Shown: one piece after another, positions 52,945 to 63,438 of the stretch | Numbering within the stretch: the first letter of the stretch is position 1 | Layout: the number at the start of each line of letters is the position of its first letter | Notes under the pieces: model-generated | The model's input: the letters and a program-made list of their open reading frames with translations, nothing else | Database searches by the model: none | Told to the model about the DNA's origin: nothing | Made by a program: the position numbers and the translations under genes | Origin: Zantedeschia hybrid cultivar | Lineage: Eukaryota; Streptophyta; Magnoliopsida; Alismatales; Araceae | Reading direction: 5' to 3' | Assembly (NCBI GenBank): GCA_030544215.1 | Contig: JARZZO010000013.1 | Coordinates: 46,581,196-46,645,195 of the forward strand | DNA length: 64,000 bases

Positions 52945-54280
52945 TGAAGGTTGTCTCTTGGAGTATTAGGGGAATTGGAGGGAGGGAGAAGAGAGAGGCT
53001 ATTAGGGGCATTGTCCAGAGGATGAGGGTTGACATTCTGTGTATTCAGGAGACTAAGTCTGAGGGGGAGGGGGAAGATGTATAGAGGGGTTTGGAGGGGC
53101 CAAGTTGCTCAAAGGGGTTGTTTCTCTAACGGTGGGCAGGGCATGTGGCTTACTGGTGCTCTGGAATGAGTATGTGGTGCAGGAGGTGGATAGGAGGGTC
53201 GGGAGGCATGCTATCTCCATTTCATTCTGGTGTGTGGAGGATGGGTTTGAATGGGACTTCACTGGGGTTTATGGGCCTCGGGGGAGAGAGAGGAGAAGCA
53301 AACTTTGTAGTAGAAGCTGGCTTTGTGGCATTCTATTTCTGGTAGGCCATGGCTGCTGGGAAGGGATTTTAATGCTGTTGTGTCCTAGGCAAAGAGGTCA
53401 GAGGGGGTTCTCTTGTGTGGGGCCTATGGAGGACTTCAGTCTTTTCGTTCACTAGGCAGCCCTGATTGATGTGGTTATAGATAATGCATTTTACACATGG
53501 TCTAACCGCATGAGGGATCCAAGTTGTTACAGGCTTGATAGGTTCTTGGTGACGGCTGAGTGGGAGAACCATTTCCTGAATTTAAAGGCTTCTTGTCTGC
53601 AGAGGCATGTGTCTGATCATAAGCTGATCTTGTTGGATTCGAATCATCATTTCCGACATAGGCCGTTGTTCAGGATGGAAAAGTCCTGGATAAAGGAGGA
53701 GGGGTTCCTGGATTTTGTGTCGTAGGCTTGGGGTCCCTAGACCTAAAATGGGTCGGCTATGGCTACTTTGGTGGGTAATCTCAAGGCAGTGGCTAAAGCT
53801 CTAAAAGCTTGGAGCGCAGAGAAGAAAATTATAGAGGAGGCATGGAGGAAGGACCTTCTGGAGCAGCTCGAGGCTCTAGATGCACTGGAGGAGGTTGGTC
53901 TTTTGGATGAGAGGGATTGTGGAAGAAGGGAGCAGGTCAGCAAACAATATCAGGATCTTCTCAAGAAAGAGATCTACTGGAAGTCTGGAAGCAAAGGGGG
54001 GAGAGGTGGATCTTGGAAGGTGATAATAATACATCCTTCTTCCACAAGGTTGCCTCTAGTAGGAGGAGAAAGAATCAGATCTCTACTCTCAGATCGGGAG
54101 ATCAGGTTCTTACTAGCAGGGAGGAGATTCTTGCCCACACTTTCCACTTCTATTCATAGCTATTTTCAGAGAAGGATTGGACTAGGCTGGGATTCAGTGG
54201 AGGCTTTCAAGTGGTTCTGTCAGAGGAGGAGAGGGGTGACCTTGCGGCCCCTTTCTCCTTGGATGTTTATACAAGAGTAA
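52945..54280 (+). pseudogene. LINE D ORF2, endonuclease and linker part
   Basis: MKVVSWSIRGIGGREKREAI and CIQETKSEG open the endonuclease; GVYGPRGRERR, FYTWSNRMRDPSCYRLDRFL and HVSDHKLILLD complete it across frameshifts and stops. The linker KIIEEAWRKDLLEQLEALDA and WILEGDNNTSFFHKVASSRR leads to the start of RT, which is then missing. Confidence 0.75.
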
Positions 54281-54293
54281 ACAGAATGGGGGT

Positions 54294-55513
54294 TTGGCTA
54301 TCGAAAACCTCAGAGATTTCAATTTGGCTCTCTTGGCTAAATGGCTCTGGAAGCTTGGCCAAACTGCATTATGGAGGGAGGTTATTTTGGGGAAGTATTA
54401 CTCAAGAAGTAGAGCTTGGGATTTTCGGCTGCTTTGTGAGTATAATGTCTCTTATGTGTGGAAGGGCATTATGGAGGCGACATATGTGGTGGTGGAGGCC
54501 TCCGGTTTCGTCTTGGGTGATGGCAGATCTTGCTTATTCTGGACATGTAGGGGGTAGGGCCGGAGCCTTTATCTCAGGTATTTCCTAGATGTTCAGTATT
54601 GCTGCAGATCTGAGAGCTGTGGTGCAGCCATAGTTGGCACTATCAGCCAATACCGGTACGTACTGGTATCGGCCGGCACCGGTACCACTCCTGTAGAGGG
54701 TATCGGCCGATACTGGGCCGGTACTGACCGGTATGTACTGGTACCGGTACCCACCAGTACCGGTACCGGTACTGCCATCCATGGGTGGAGTAGATGGTGG
54801 ACAGGACCAATGTGGCTGTTGTGTGGACCCCGCTATTCAGAAGGAACCTTGGAGTGGATGAGATTTGGGAGTGTGCGGCTGTTTTGGAGTCGTTGCAGGG
54901 ATTCAGTTTGGTTGCTGATAGAACATATTCACTGGAGTGGTCTTGGACGGCTAAAGGTAATTTCTCAGTTAGGTCTGCCTATGCCTTTATTGCAGACGGG
55001 GGTCTTCGAGTCCCTCTGGCTCGCCAGGTTTGGGCCCTGAAATCTCATCTGAAGGTGAGAATTTTGGCTTGGAGGATTTCCAATGGGAAGTTGCCAACGA
55101 CCGACAGATTGATTCGATTTGGGTGTGACATCCCATCTTTGTGCAGTCTTTGTGGAGAGGAGAATGAAAAAAATCAGATCATTTTTGTTCATTGCTCATT
55201 CGCCTCAGACATTTTGTGTAACTTGTTCCAGAAGTTCAACATTGGAAGGGCCCCTCATCATTTGGTGGAGGATTTGATTCGTAGCTGGGCATGGTATTTT
55301 CCACTTAAAGGGGACACGATGCTTTGGTGGCTGGTCCTACATGCTACCCTTTGGGCATTGTGGTCAGACAGGAACAAAAGGATCTTTAGAAGGGAAGCAG
55401 TTACCACTGACAGGGTGTTGTCTTTTGTTTATAGTAGGGTAAAAGAATGGATGAGAGTTAGATGTAAAGACTATGTGCATAATTCTTCCTTTTTTGTTAC
55501 TTTGGAAGAATAG
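54294..55513 (+). pseudogene. LINE D ORF2, thumb and zinc-binding tail
   Basis: MAIENLRDFNLALLAKWLWK and DGRSCLFW are the post-RT region. After the MITE, the 239-codon frame 54794-55513 carries WTAKGNFSVRSAYAFIADGG, LKVRILAWRISNGKLPTTDRL, CSLCGEENEKNQIIFVHC and LHATLWALWSDRNKRIF, a complete zinc-binding RVT domain. Confidence 0.8.
54629..54783. mobile_element. Palindromic ACCGGTACC hAT-like MITE, copy 3
   Basis: 155 bp, opposite orientation to copies 1 and 2: the complement of its right end reads CATGGATGGCAGTACCGG. The left end (CATAGTTGGCACTATC) is more diverged. Flanking 8-mers GGTGCAGC (54621-54628) and GGTGGAGT (54784-54791) match at six of eight positions. It is the most decayed of the three copies, inserted in LINE D. 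Confidence 0.75.
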
Positions 55514-55644
55514 TTGTGTTTCACCATCTTGGTGTTTTGTAGAGTGAGTTGAGAGCTCTTTTACCCTATGCATGTATCTTTTGTTTCTATTTATAATTAT
55601 ATAATAAAGTGGTACCATCCACTTCAAAAAAAAAAAGATCTCCT

Positions 55645-55925
55645 CAGTGTAGAAGGAAATAGGATCTGCAATGCTCTATATGTCTTCGTTTAGCCATTAC
55701 ATTATTATTTTTCAACCCAGCCTACCTTTTGTACCTTTTCATCACTCAGTGGACTTTCTCCCACCTCCCTCCCTTCCTTGGTGCATGCCTAGGCAGTTTT
55801 TTTTGAATATTGAAAAAGGAGATAACAGATTGACTTTTGGTGGACTCAGGTTCATGTTGACTTATGGAGGTTGTTGAAGTTACACTCTTTGGGTATGGAT
55901 CGGGTGAGATATCTGGTGTTTTGGG
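55645..55925 (+). other. Intron 7 segment between LINE D and LINE E
   Basis: Short AT-rich intron sequence; nothing recognised. Confidence 0.5.
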
Positions 55926-57048
55926 ACCTTAAGTTTTTTTTTTTTTTCTGAAGGTGACCATAGAGTCACAATTTCATTATAAATGGGAAGAAAATAGTAC
56001 AAAGTACAAAAACAAAGACATCAGACAAACATCACAGCCTGTACAATGAATAGGCAAAACCAAGGCCTACCCCCATAGACCCATCTCATTTTATCCAGAG
56101 AATAAAATAAGGAAACAAAAGAGTCATAAAATCAAAGGATCAAATTACTCCACTCTTGAGACTTAGAAATGAGAAAGGAACTTTGACCATCTGACAGATT
56201 CCCCTTTGATTTGCCCCATTCAATCACCCTCCTGAACGTTTTCCTCATAATGTCGAAAAGCACATTATATTTCTGATTAAATCTTCCATCATTTCTTTCC
56301 GTCCACACACCCCATAGAATTGCTGGCAAAATCAGAGACCATAGCTGCTGTTCAGACTTTCTTGGACGTATGGAAGTCCACCATTCCATTAGCTCTCTCA
56401 TATTCTGAGGTTCCTTCCATGGGATGTGAAAAATCTTGCAAAAGGATCTACACAGTACGTTAATAATCCCACAGTGACAAAACAGATGGGCAGTGGTTTC
56501 AACAAACATACCACAAAAGATACACAAAGTCCTCTGATTTTGGAAAATGCTGTTAACTATCCATGGTTGGAAGCCTCCCGAGGCAACTTTCCAAAGAAAT
56601 ATTCTGATCTTGATTGGTAATAGCTTTGACCAAACCAAATGCTCCCATCTAACTCTTACACCGTCATAAGTGATGATTTTAGAGAGTGCACTGACAGAAA
56701 CTGTCCTTTATTAGTCTCAAGCCCAAATCCTTCTGTCTTCCATGCCTGGATTAAGTAGAACTCCATTGATACTTCCCAAGATTGCCACCAACTGTTCAGA
56801 TTCCAATTCAGTCGGGTTTCTCCTTAACCTGATATTCCAAGAAGAGTTACCTTCAGAGTAAAAATGTGCAACAGATTCTTCCTTATCTTCAGCAATTAGA
56901 TAAAGCTGCTGAAATTTCTGTGCAAAGGACATGTCAGAGCACTACATGTCTTCCAAAATCTAACCCAATTACCATTCCCAACTGAAAATTTGACAGCAGG
57001 ACAGAGTAGATCAGCCATTTTAGAAATATTCCTCCATATGGGTGACAC

Positions 57049-57404
57049 CTCTGTTGTCAAGGCGTCCGCCTAGGCGTCGCCTAGGCGCCCAGGCGCTTTT
57101 CCAGCACCAAGGCGCTGGGGCGCCTTTCCAACAGGTGAAAAGGCGCCCAAGGCGCCTGCCTAGGCGCCCAAGGCGCCCAGATTGCTGAAACCCGAGGTTC
57201 CTGCCCCTCTCTCTTTGTATATATACATATATGTATATATATACACATATAATTATATAAATACATACTAATACATATATATATATACATATTACATACA
57301 TATATTTAGATTTATACATAGAAACATGCATATATATGTATATGTATACATCTAAATATATGTATCATGTATGTAAAATGTGTATGCATATATATATACA
57401 AATA

Positions 57405-57446
<42 letters not shown>

Positions 57447-57821
57447 AATATGTATATATATATACATATATATACATATACATATTACATACATACATTT
57501 AGATATATATATATATATATATGTGTATATGTATGTATGTATATATGATATATAGTTAGACATATACACATATTACATACATACATACATATGTATGTAT
57601 GTATGTATATATATTTGTGTAAATCTATATATATATCTATATATATCTATACATATATATCTAAATATATGTATGTAATATGTGTGTACATATATATATA
57701 TATATATATCCTAAATTAAAATGTTATATTATGAAGTTGACGCCTAGGCTAGGCGGGCGCCTAAGCGCTTAGGCGGTCCAAAACCCCAAGCATGCCTTGG
57801 TCGCCTTACCGCCTTGACAAC
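57049..57821. mobile_element. Fold-back / MITE element with GGCGCC arms and an AT-dinucleotide core
   Basis: Inside LINE E, the 12-bp direct repeat TATGGGTGACAC (57037-57048 and 57822-57833) brackets 773 bp. Inverted ends are GTTGTCAAGGCG and CGCCTT..GCCTTGACAAC; the left side has four extra bases (CTCT) outside the TIR. The arms are packed with AGGCGCC/GGCGCCT palindromes. The core (about 57,215-57,710) is TA, ATAC and GTAT microsatellite. Tyr/Ile-rich frames through the core are not genes. Confidence 0.75.
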
Positions 57822-58849
57822 TATGGGTGACACAATTGCGGATGATATAGGAAGGATATTCCATCTAGAAGAATTAGGATTGTATCTTTCTCTGATGATC
57901 CTTGCCCAAAGGGAATCCCATTCCTCACCCAATCTCCACAGCCATTTGGTTAAAAGAGCTCTGTTAAAGATGCGTACTTGGATTAGTCCAGCTCCTCCTT
58001 GGTCTTTCCTTTTACACACCTTTTCCCATGCCACTAGGTGTAAAGCTTTTCTCTCTCTTACCTCCTTCCCAGAAGAAGTGACTTCTTTTAGACTCAACCA
58101 ACCTTTCAATTGTCTTGGGAAATCTAAGAATAGACAAATGGTAAGTAGCCAAGGATGATTTGACTGTTTTAGATAGTATCCATCAGCCTCCTGCTGAAAG
58201 AAATCTGGCCTTCCAGCCTTCCAATCTCTTATCAAATCTTTTCATGAGGTCATCCCAGTCCCTAGCTTTGCTTTGAACATTAGAAATGGACAACCCCAAG
58301 TACTTGATAGGAAACTCAGCGATTCTGCAAGCAAAGATTCCAGCAATTCTCACCACTTTTCCTTGATTCATATTGATCCCAACTACTTCTGATTTGTCAA
58401 AATTAATGGACATTCCAGTTATTGCCTCTGTTAGGTTAACAACTTATTCATATTACAAATCTTCTCTTCACTACCCGAAGAGATCAAAATAGTATCATCT
58501 GCAAACTGCAAATGAGATAGCTGAAAACCATTTCTTCCCACAGTAGAACCATCTACTAACCCTTGACATGAAGCTCTTTCCCATAAGGTGCTCATAATTT
58601 GTCCAACCAACATGAAAAGAGGGGGTGAAATTGTGTAGCCTGCCTTAACTCTCTTGAACTTCCAAAGTACTTCCAAAGTACCCACAAGACTCTCCATTCA
58701 TCATAATGGAGAATTTAGGAGTTGAAATACAACTCATAATCCATCCGTTTCACTTTTCCATGAATCTCATAGCACCAAGAGTTTTGTGAATGCACTGCCA
58801 ACTCACTCCATCATAGGCTTTAGCAAAATCCAGCTTGACAACAAGTCCT

Positions 58850-59456
58850 ATCTTAAACTTAAAGAATTCACTGTGTTTTCTGTGGACTGTTCGAAGAAGA
58901 CCAGAATCATCTTTTCTGCCACTGTGGGATCATCAATTTCCAGTGGAAAGTCTTATCCAAGGCTCTGGAAATTCAGTGGGTGGAACCTCTTGACTCTCTT
59001 CATCTCATGCAAGGGTGGTCTGTTAACTGCCCTACTCAAGCTGACAGGATTTTGTGGTCCTTGATCCTTCCAGCTATGCTGTGGTCAATTTGGCTCGAAA
59101 GAAATACCAGAAGATTCAACCAAGAGTTCAGAAATCCCTCCTGTATTCTTCATAGAGCCCTTAACTGGGTCAAGGATTGGGGAAGAGCAGCTGATCTCCG
59201 GATTGTATCAGACGGAGATTTTATTTCCAAGGCTTGTAGATGGAAAAATTTTCTTTTATGATCCCAGATTTCTTGAGGCATTTCTGTTAGCCTCTATTTT
59301 ATTTTCTGAATAAAATAGAAGCCTAGGGTTGCCTCACTTTGTTTGATGTGGGTTTGGGGGGTTGCTTTCAGCAATGATGTTTGGCTTTTGGCCTCCATTG
59401 TATCTTCTTTTTCTTCAATGAAATGTGACTATATGTCACCTTTCAAAAAAAAAAAA
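58850..59456 (+). mobile_element. LINE 3' fragment (LINE F), plus strand, inserted in LINE E
   Basis: 607 bp flanked by perfect AACAAGTCCT (58840-58849 and 59457-59466), ending in poly(A). It encodes the end of ORF2: the zinc-binding region, then VEPLDSLHLMQGW and LWSIWLERNTRRFNQEFRNPS, nearly the same as the tail of LINE C. Stem-loop GTGACTATATGTCAC precedes the poly(A). It is inserted in the opposite orientation in the RT domain of LINE E. Confidence 0.85.
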
Positions 59457-61036
59457 AACAAGTCCTTCTTTCCTACTATTCTTTTGAGCATGAATTTCTT
59501 CTTGGACGGAGAGAAAATTATCTAAGATATCTCTACCTTCTAGAAAAGCAGATTGGTTTCCACTGATCACATTCTTCAAAACTACTCTCAATCTGTTGGC
59601 CATGACTTTCATGATGATTTTATAACATCCATTCAATAAACTGATAAACTCTTCCATCACTTTCATGAGATCCTCCTTGATAATGTCCCACAAAAATTGA
59701 CAGAACCCCATGGAGAACCTGTCGGGTCCCGGAGCCTTGTTGGCATCCATACTAAATACAGCTTCTTTGACCTCCTCTTCTTTGAAACGGTTGCAAAGTT
59801 CTTGAGCCTGACTTTATTCAACTTTTGGAAGGATTCCTGCCTCCAGATGAGGTGTCCACCACTCATTTTCTGTAAAAGGATCTTTAAAATATGAGATAAA
59901 AGCTTTCTTAATGTCCTCCTCAGAATCAATAATCTGATTGTCCACTTTGACATGCTCAATCTTGAGAGATCTCCTCTTTGCCACAACATGGAAAAATTTA
60001 GTATTCTTATCCCCCTCCTTTAGCCACAACTCTTTTTAGATCTTTGCCTCCATTTGATTTCTTCTCTAAGGAGCCAATTGTTATACTTCTCATCATTAAT
60101 TAGGTCTTGTTTTTCTTCAAAGGACAGTTCACAAACTTCAGATTTTGTCTCTAACTCATCCACTTTTTGGAGAAGTTGTCTAATATTTGTGGCTTCCCCA
60201 AGAGTATTAGAACACCACTTCTTGATTCCCACCCTCACCTTCTTCAGTTTTTTAGAGAACGTGACAATGGCCTGATTTGAGTAGAAGGCTTCATTCCACA
60301 GATTAGTGACCTGACTTCTGAATTCCTCATGTGTATCCCAGGCTAACTCATATCTGAAGAGTGTATGCTTCATTCTTTCTTCCCTTCTGAGCATAAAAAG
60401 GGGACTATGGTCAGAAATTGTCCCATTAAGGCCCTTGGCTTGGGATATTGGGAACATTTCAAACCATCTAGTGGAGACTTAAGAGTATATCAATTCTGGA
60501 TTGAATAGGATCTCTTTGCATGTTTGACCATGTAAACCTTCTATTAGGGATATCTATATCCATCAAGCTGCTGTCATCAATCCATTTGCCAAAATCCTCC
60601 ATATCCTTGGTCCATTTTTGGAGGCCAGATCTTTCCCAAGGGAATCTGGCACAGTTGAAATCCCCAACAATACACCAACTCTCCTTAAACATGCTGGCAA
60701 GTCTGTATAGCTCTTGGTAGAAGTTTTGTCTATCCTGCTGAGAATGTGGACCATAGACTGAAGTAATAACCCGATTATCACCATTGCCCAACTGAGAAAA
60801 CCTTACTGAAATACTGAAAAGCCCCTTATCACATAAATATCCTCTGAATTTGCTCCCATTCCACATAAGAATCTGTCCTCCACTAGCCCCCACTGCTGGA
60901 ATAGAGGCCCATTAAGTCAAAAATAGATCCTCCAATAGATTTGATAAGCTGCAGTCCCATACATTCCACTTTGGTTACTTGTAGACAGAAACAATCCATT
61001 TTGACCCTTCTCACTAAATCTCTAACAGCTATTTGC

Positions 61037-62728
61037 TTTTTTTTTTTTGGAAAGTGACATAAAGTCACAATTCATTAAGAAAGAGTGCAGAGGATACAAA
61101 AAGGCACCCAAAAAGGTGGGGCACCATAAAAAAACAAAACAAAACCCCAGCAGGGGGGAAGAACAAAAAGAAAAGAACCCCTCACTGATTATCAAGGTAA
61201 TAAAACAGTGAGGGTCAAAACAACAACACAAAATCAGAGCACAAGGTGCCTCCAAAGGCAGGCTTGAGAGAATATCACTGAATTCCCATATGAGTGAATC
61301 CCTGCAGCTATCGACCAGCTGTCCACAAAGGAGAGAGTTTTTCTCAGAATAACAAAAGCATTATTAAAGCTTCCACTGAATATTCTGTTGTTTCTTTCTA
61401 GCCAAATAGACCAAAGCATTGCTGGAAGAAACAATGTCCAAATATCTTTCTCTGCAGTAATAGGGCAGATCAAACTCCATTCCTTCAATAAACACAGTAC
61501 CTCATTTGACCCCTCCCAAGTAATTGTCCAAAGTCCTCCAAAGAGTATTAATAATACCACAGGAGCAGAACAGGTGATCAATGTTTTCCTATGATATACC
61601 ACAAAATTTGCACATAGTGTCTTGAATATGGAAAATAGCTTTGACTCTACGCAAGTTGGAAGTCTTCTCCAAGCAATTTTCCAAAGAAACACTTTGATCT
61701 TGTTGGGAAGAAGTTTGGACCACACAATATCTTTCCACCAAACTCTGCATCCCCGATCATCCAAGACTCTCACAACAGAGCTAACTGAAAATGTCCCCTT
61801 GGCATCCCACCTCCAGAGTCTTTTATCCTGCTGGTTCTGACAGAATTGGGAGTTTTCTTTGTTCAACACTTTTAACAATTGAGCTAACTCTAATATCTCT
61901 GAATCAGTTAAATATCTTCTGAAAGCCAAGTTCCACTGATCTGTGTTTCCATAAGATAGCACCTGCCCAATTGAAGCTCCTTTATTTAGTGCAATCTGAT
62001 ATAAACTAGGGAAAGCTACATCAAAAGCACCTTCTAAACACCATTTATCCTCCCAAAACAGAAATTCTCTCCCATTTCCAATCTGAAAGAATGTAGCCGC
62101 CCTAATCACATCAGCGGTAGTCAAGATCTTGCTCCAAATGGGTGACAAAGAAGATATGCTGCAAAGAGAGTTTATGGTAATACTTTCCTCTAACAATTCT
62201 CACCCACAGTGATTGACAGTCTTCTCCAAGTCTCCACAGTCACTTTGCAAGTAAGGCTTTATTGAACTGAGAGATTTTCACCAAACCTACACCTCCTTGT
62301 TCCTTACTCCTGCATACTTTGTCCCAATTAAGAAGATGCAGAACTCGTTTGTGATTACCTCCATTAGACCGGAAAAAAGATGTTCTTATGGCCTCGATAG
62401 CTTTCTCAACTGATCTAGGGATCTTAAAAATAGATAGATGATATTTTACCAAAGATCATAAAACTGTCTTTGATAAAATCCATCTACCTCCAAAAGATAA
62501 AAGCTTCCCTTTCCAGCCATCCATCCTCTGATCAAACTTCTTAATGAGGCCATTCCAGTCCTTCACTTCAATACCACCATCGGACAGAGGCAAACCTAGA
62601 TATTTAAGAGGAAATTCAGAAATCTTACAGTCCATGATTCTAGCACCCATCAGCAATCTATCCCTTGGAACATTGATCCCAACAATATCTGATGTTTCGT
62701 AATTAATCTTCAGTCCTGAAATGCATTC
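61037..62728 (-). mobile_element. 5'-truncated LINE (LINE G), minus strand, inserted in LINE E
   Basis: 1.69 kb flanked by AACAGCTATTTGC (61024-61036) and AACAGCTGTTTGC (62729-62741), one mismatch in 13. A T-run tail, and stem-loop GTGACTTTATGTCAC in RNA sense. It encodes late RT (GLKINYETSDIVGINV, FPLKYLGLPLSDGG), thumb and zinc-binding tail (62,196-61,234, with LWSIWLERNNRIF). It interrupts LINE E 20 codons after the ORF2 start, so an apparent frame at 62,788-62,456 is a chimera of the two elements. Confidence 0.85.
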
Positions 62729-62822
62729 AACAGCTGTTTGCTTTAGGCCCCCATTAAGGCCTCTAATGTTCCAAGTGCAAATATTCATAGCAAGTGAATT
62801 CTGCCCCCTTGTTTCTATTCTC

Positions 62823-63430
62823 TTAGGGAATCAATGATCTCATTTCTATTGACAAAATTGAGTTCCTCTTCCCAATCTTCACACCTCCACCATTACCTTT
62901 CTTCTTTGAAGAGTTTTGAAGGGCTTCGGCTCTTCTCATTCTTCTAATGAAACTTCTTTCCCCTGAAAAGACACCCCTATCTTCCTCCCAAATTCTAATA
63001 TCTCCTCTGTCCAATCTGAAACAGGTTCCAGCAGCAACTCCGGATGATCCCTGGGAACAAAAGGAACAATTGCTGAAGACACTTGCACCATTTCTGTCAG
63101 CGGCGGCACCCCTGGAATCAACCCCAAAATGCCATGGCATTCAAGAGGCTGTCTCTAACAGTTCAGATAACTCCACTTGGGAGCCTTTAGGGAGAGAGCC
63201 TGAAGTGACAACTCCTCCTTCCACCTGCTCATGATTATTCCTTCTTAAATGAACTGGCTCAGAGGCTCGATCACTACTGTCAACTGTCATCGGAACACCT
63301 GGGTTGACTTCCCCTATAGAGAGCGATGCCATATGAAGAGGGAGCAGAGAACTTTCGGCTTCAAAGCTGTCTCGTGCTCGCAGACCAGATCCACCACAGT
63401 CATCCTTCAACATCGGCACTGATCGAGGCA
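62823..63430 (-). pseudogene. LINE E ORF1, C-terminal part
   Basis: Frames at about 63,430-63,141 and 63,140-62,823 form the Ser/Pro/Val-rich linker and basic end of an L1 ORF1 protein, with SERSFIRRMRRAEAL and GNGGGVKIGKRNSI. The same GGGVKIGKR motif ends the ORF1 of LINE C. The N-terminal part is cut off at 63,439. Confidence 0.55.
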
Positions 63431-63438
63431 TAACCAGT

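Larger units (their letters stand above)
50752..55634 (+). mobile_element. L1-type LINE (LINE D) with its reverse transcriptase core deleted
   Basis: A poly(A) run ends at 55,636 and AAGATCTCCT occurs at 50742-50751 and 55635-55644, a probable target duplication. ORF1 (zinc knuckles) and ORF2 endonuclease are present. At about 54,275 the frame passes from the RT N-terminal linker directly into the post-RT region (NLALLAKWLWKLGQ), so the catalytic RT with FADD is absent. The zinc-binding tail (54,794-55,513) is intact and open. A palindromic MITE sits at 54,629. The 3' stem-loop AAGTGGTACCATCCACTT precedes the poly(A). Confidence 0.8.
56132..62788 (-). pseudogene. LINE E ORF2, interrupted
   Basis: Start MNICTWNIRGLNGGLKQTAV at 62,788 continues after LINE G at about 61,025 with RDLVRRVKMDCFCLQVTK. 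Then come SGGQILMWNG, TSVYGPHSQQ, GDFNCARFPWERSG and RRFTWSNMQRD (endonuclease), FRYELAWDTHEEF and KSCG..WLKEGDKNTKFFH (linker). RT: NKAPGPDRFSMGFCQFLW, LLNGCYKIIMKVMANRL and NQSAFLEGRDILDN up to LINE F, resuming with KLDFAKAYDGVSW. FADDTILIS lies at about 58,500. The zinc-binding tail (CIFCGMFVETTAHLFCHC) ends at 56,132. Many shifts and stops. Confidence 0.8.
55926..63438 (-). mobile_element. L1-type LINE (LINE E), minus strand, hosting three younger insertions and cut by an LTR element
   Basis: The tail is a T-run at about 55,934-55,949, with stem-loop GTGACTCTATGGTCAC in RNA sense. From high to low coordinate the minus strand carries the ORF1 end (63,430-62,820), ORF2 start MNICTWNIRGLNGG (62,788), endonuclease (61,020-60,470), linker, RT (59,750 to ~58,450) and zinc-binding tail (56,640-56,130). 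Nested in it are LINE G (61037-62728), plus-strand LINE F (58850-59456) and a fold-back element (57049-57821). At 63,439 an LTR-like sequence replaces it. Without insertions about 4.4 kb remain. Confidence 0.8.

Noticed and set aside
57081..57569. Tyr/Ile-rich small frames on both strands
   Set aside because: They translate the TA/ATAC microsatellite core of the fold-back element.
62456..62788. Apparent 110-codon protein starting MNICTWNIRGLNGG
   Set aside because: It is a chimera created where LINE G inserted into the ORF2 start of LINE E.
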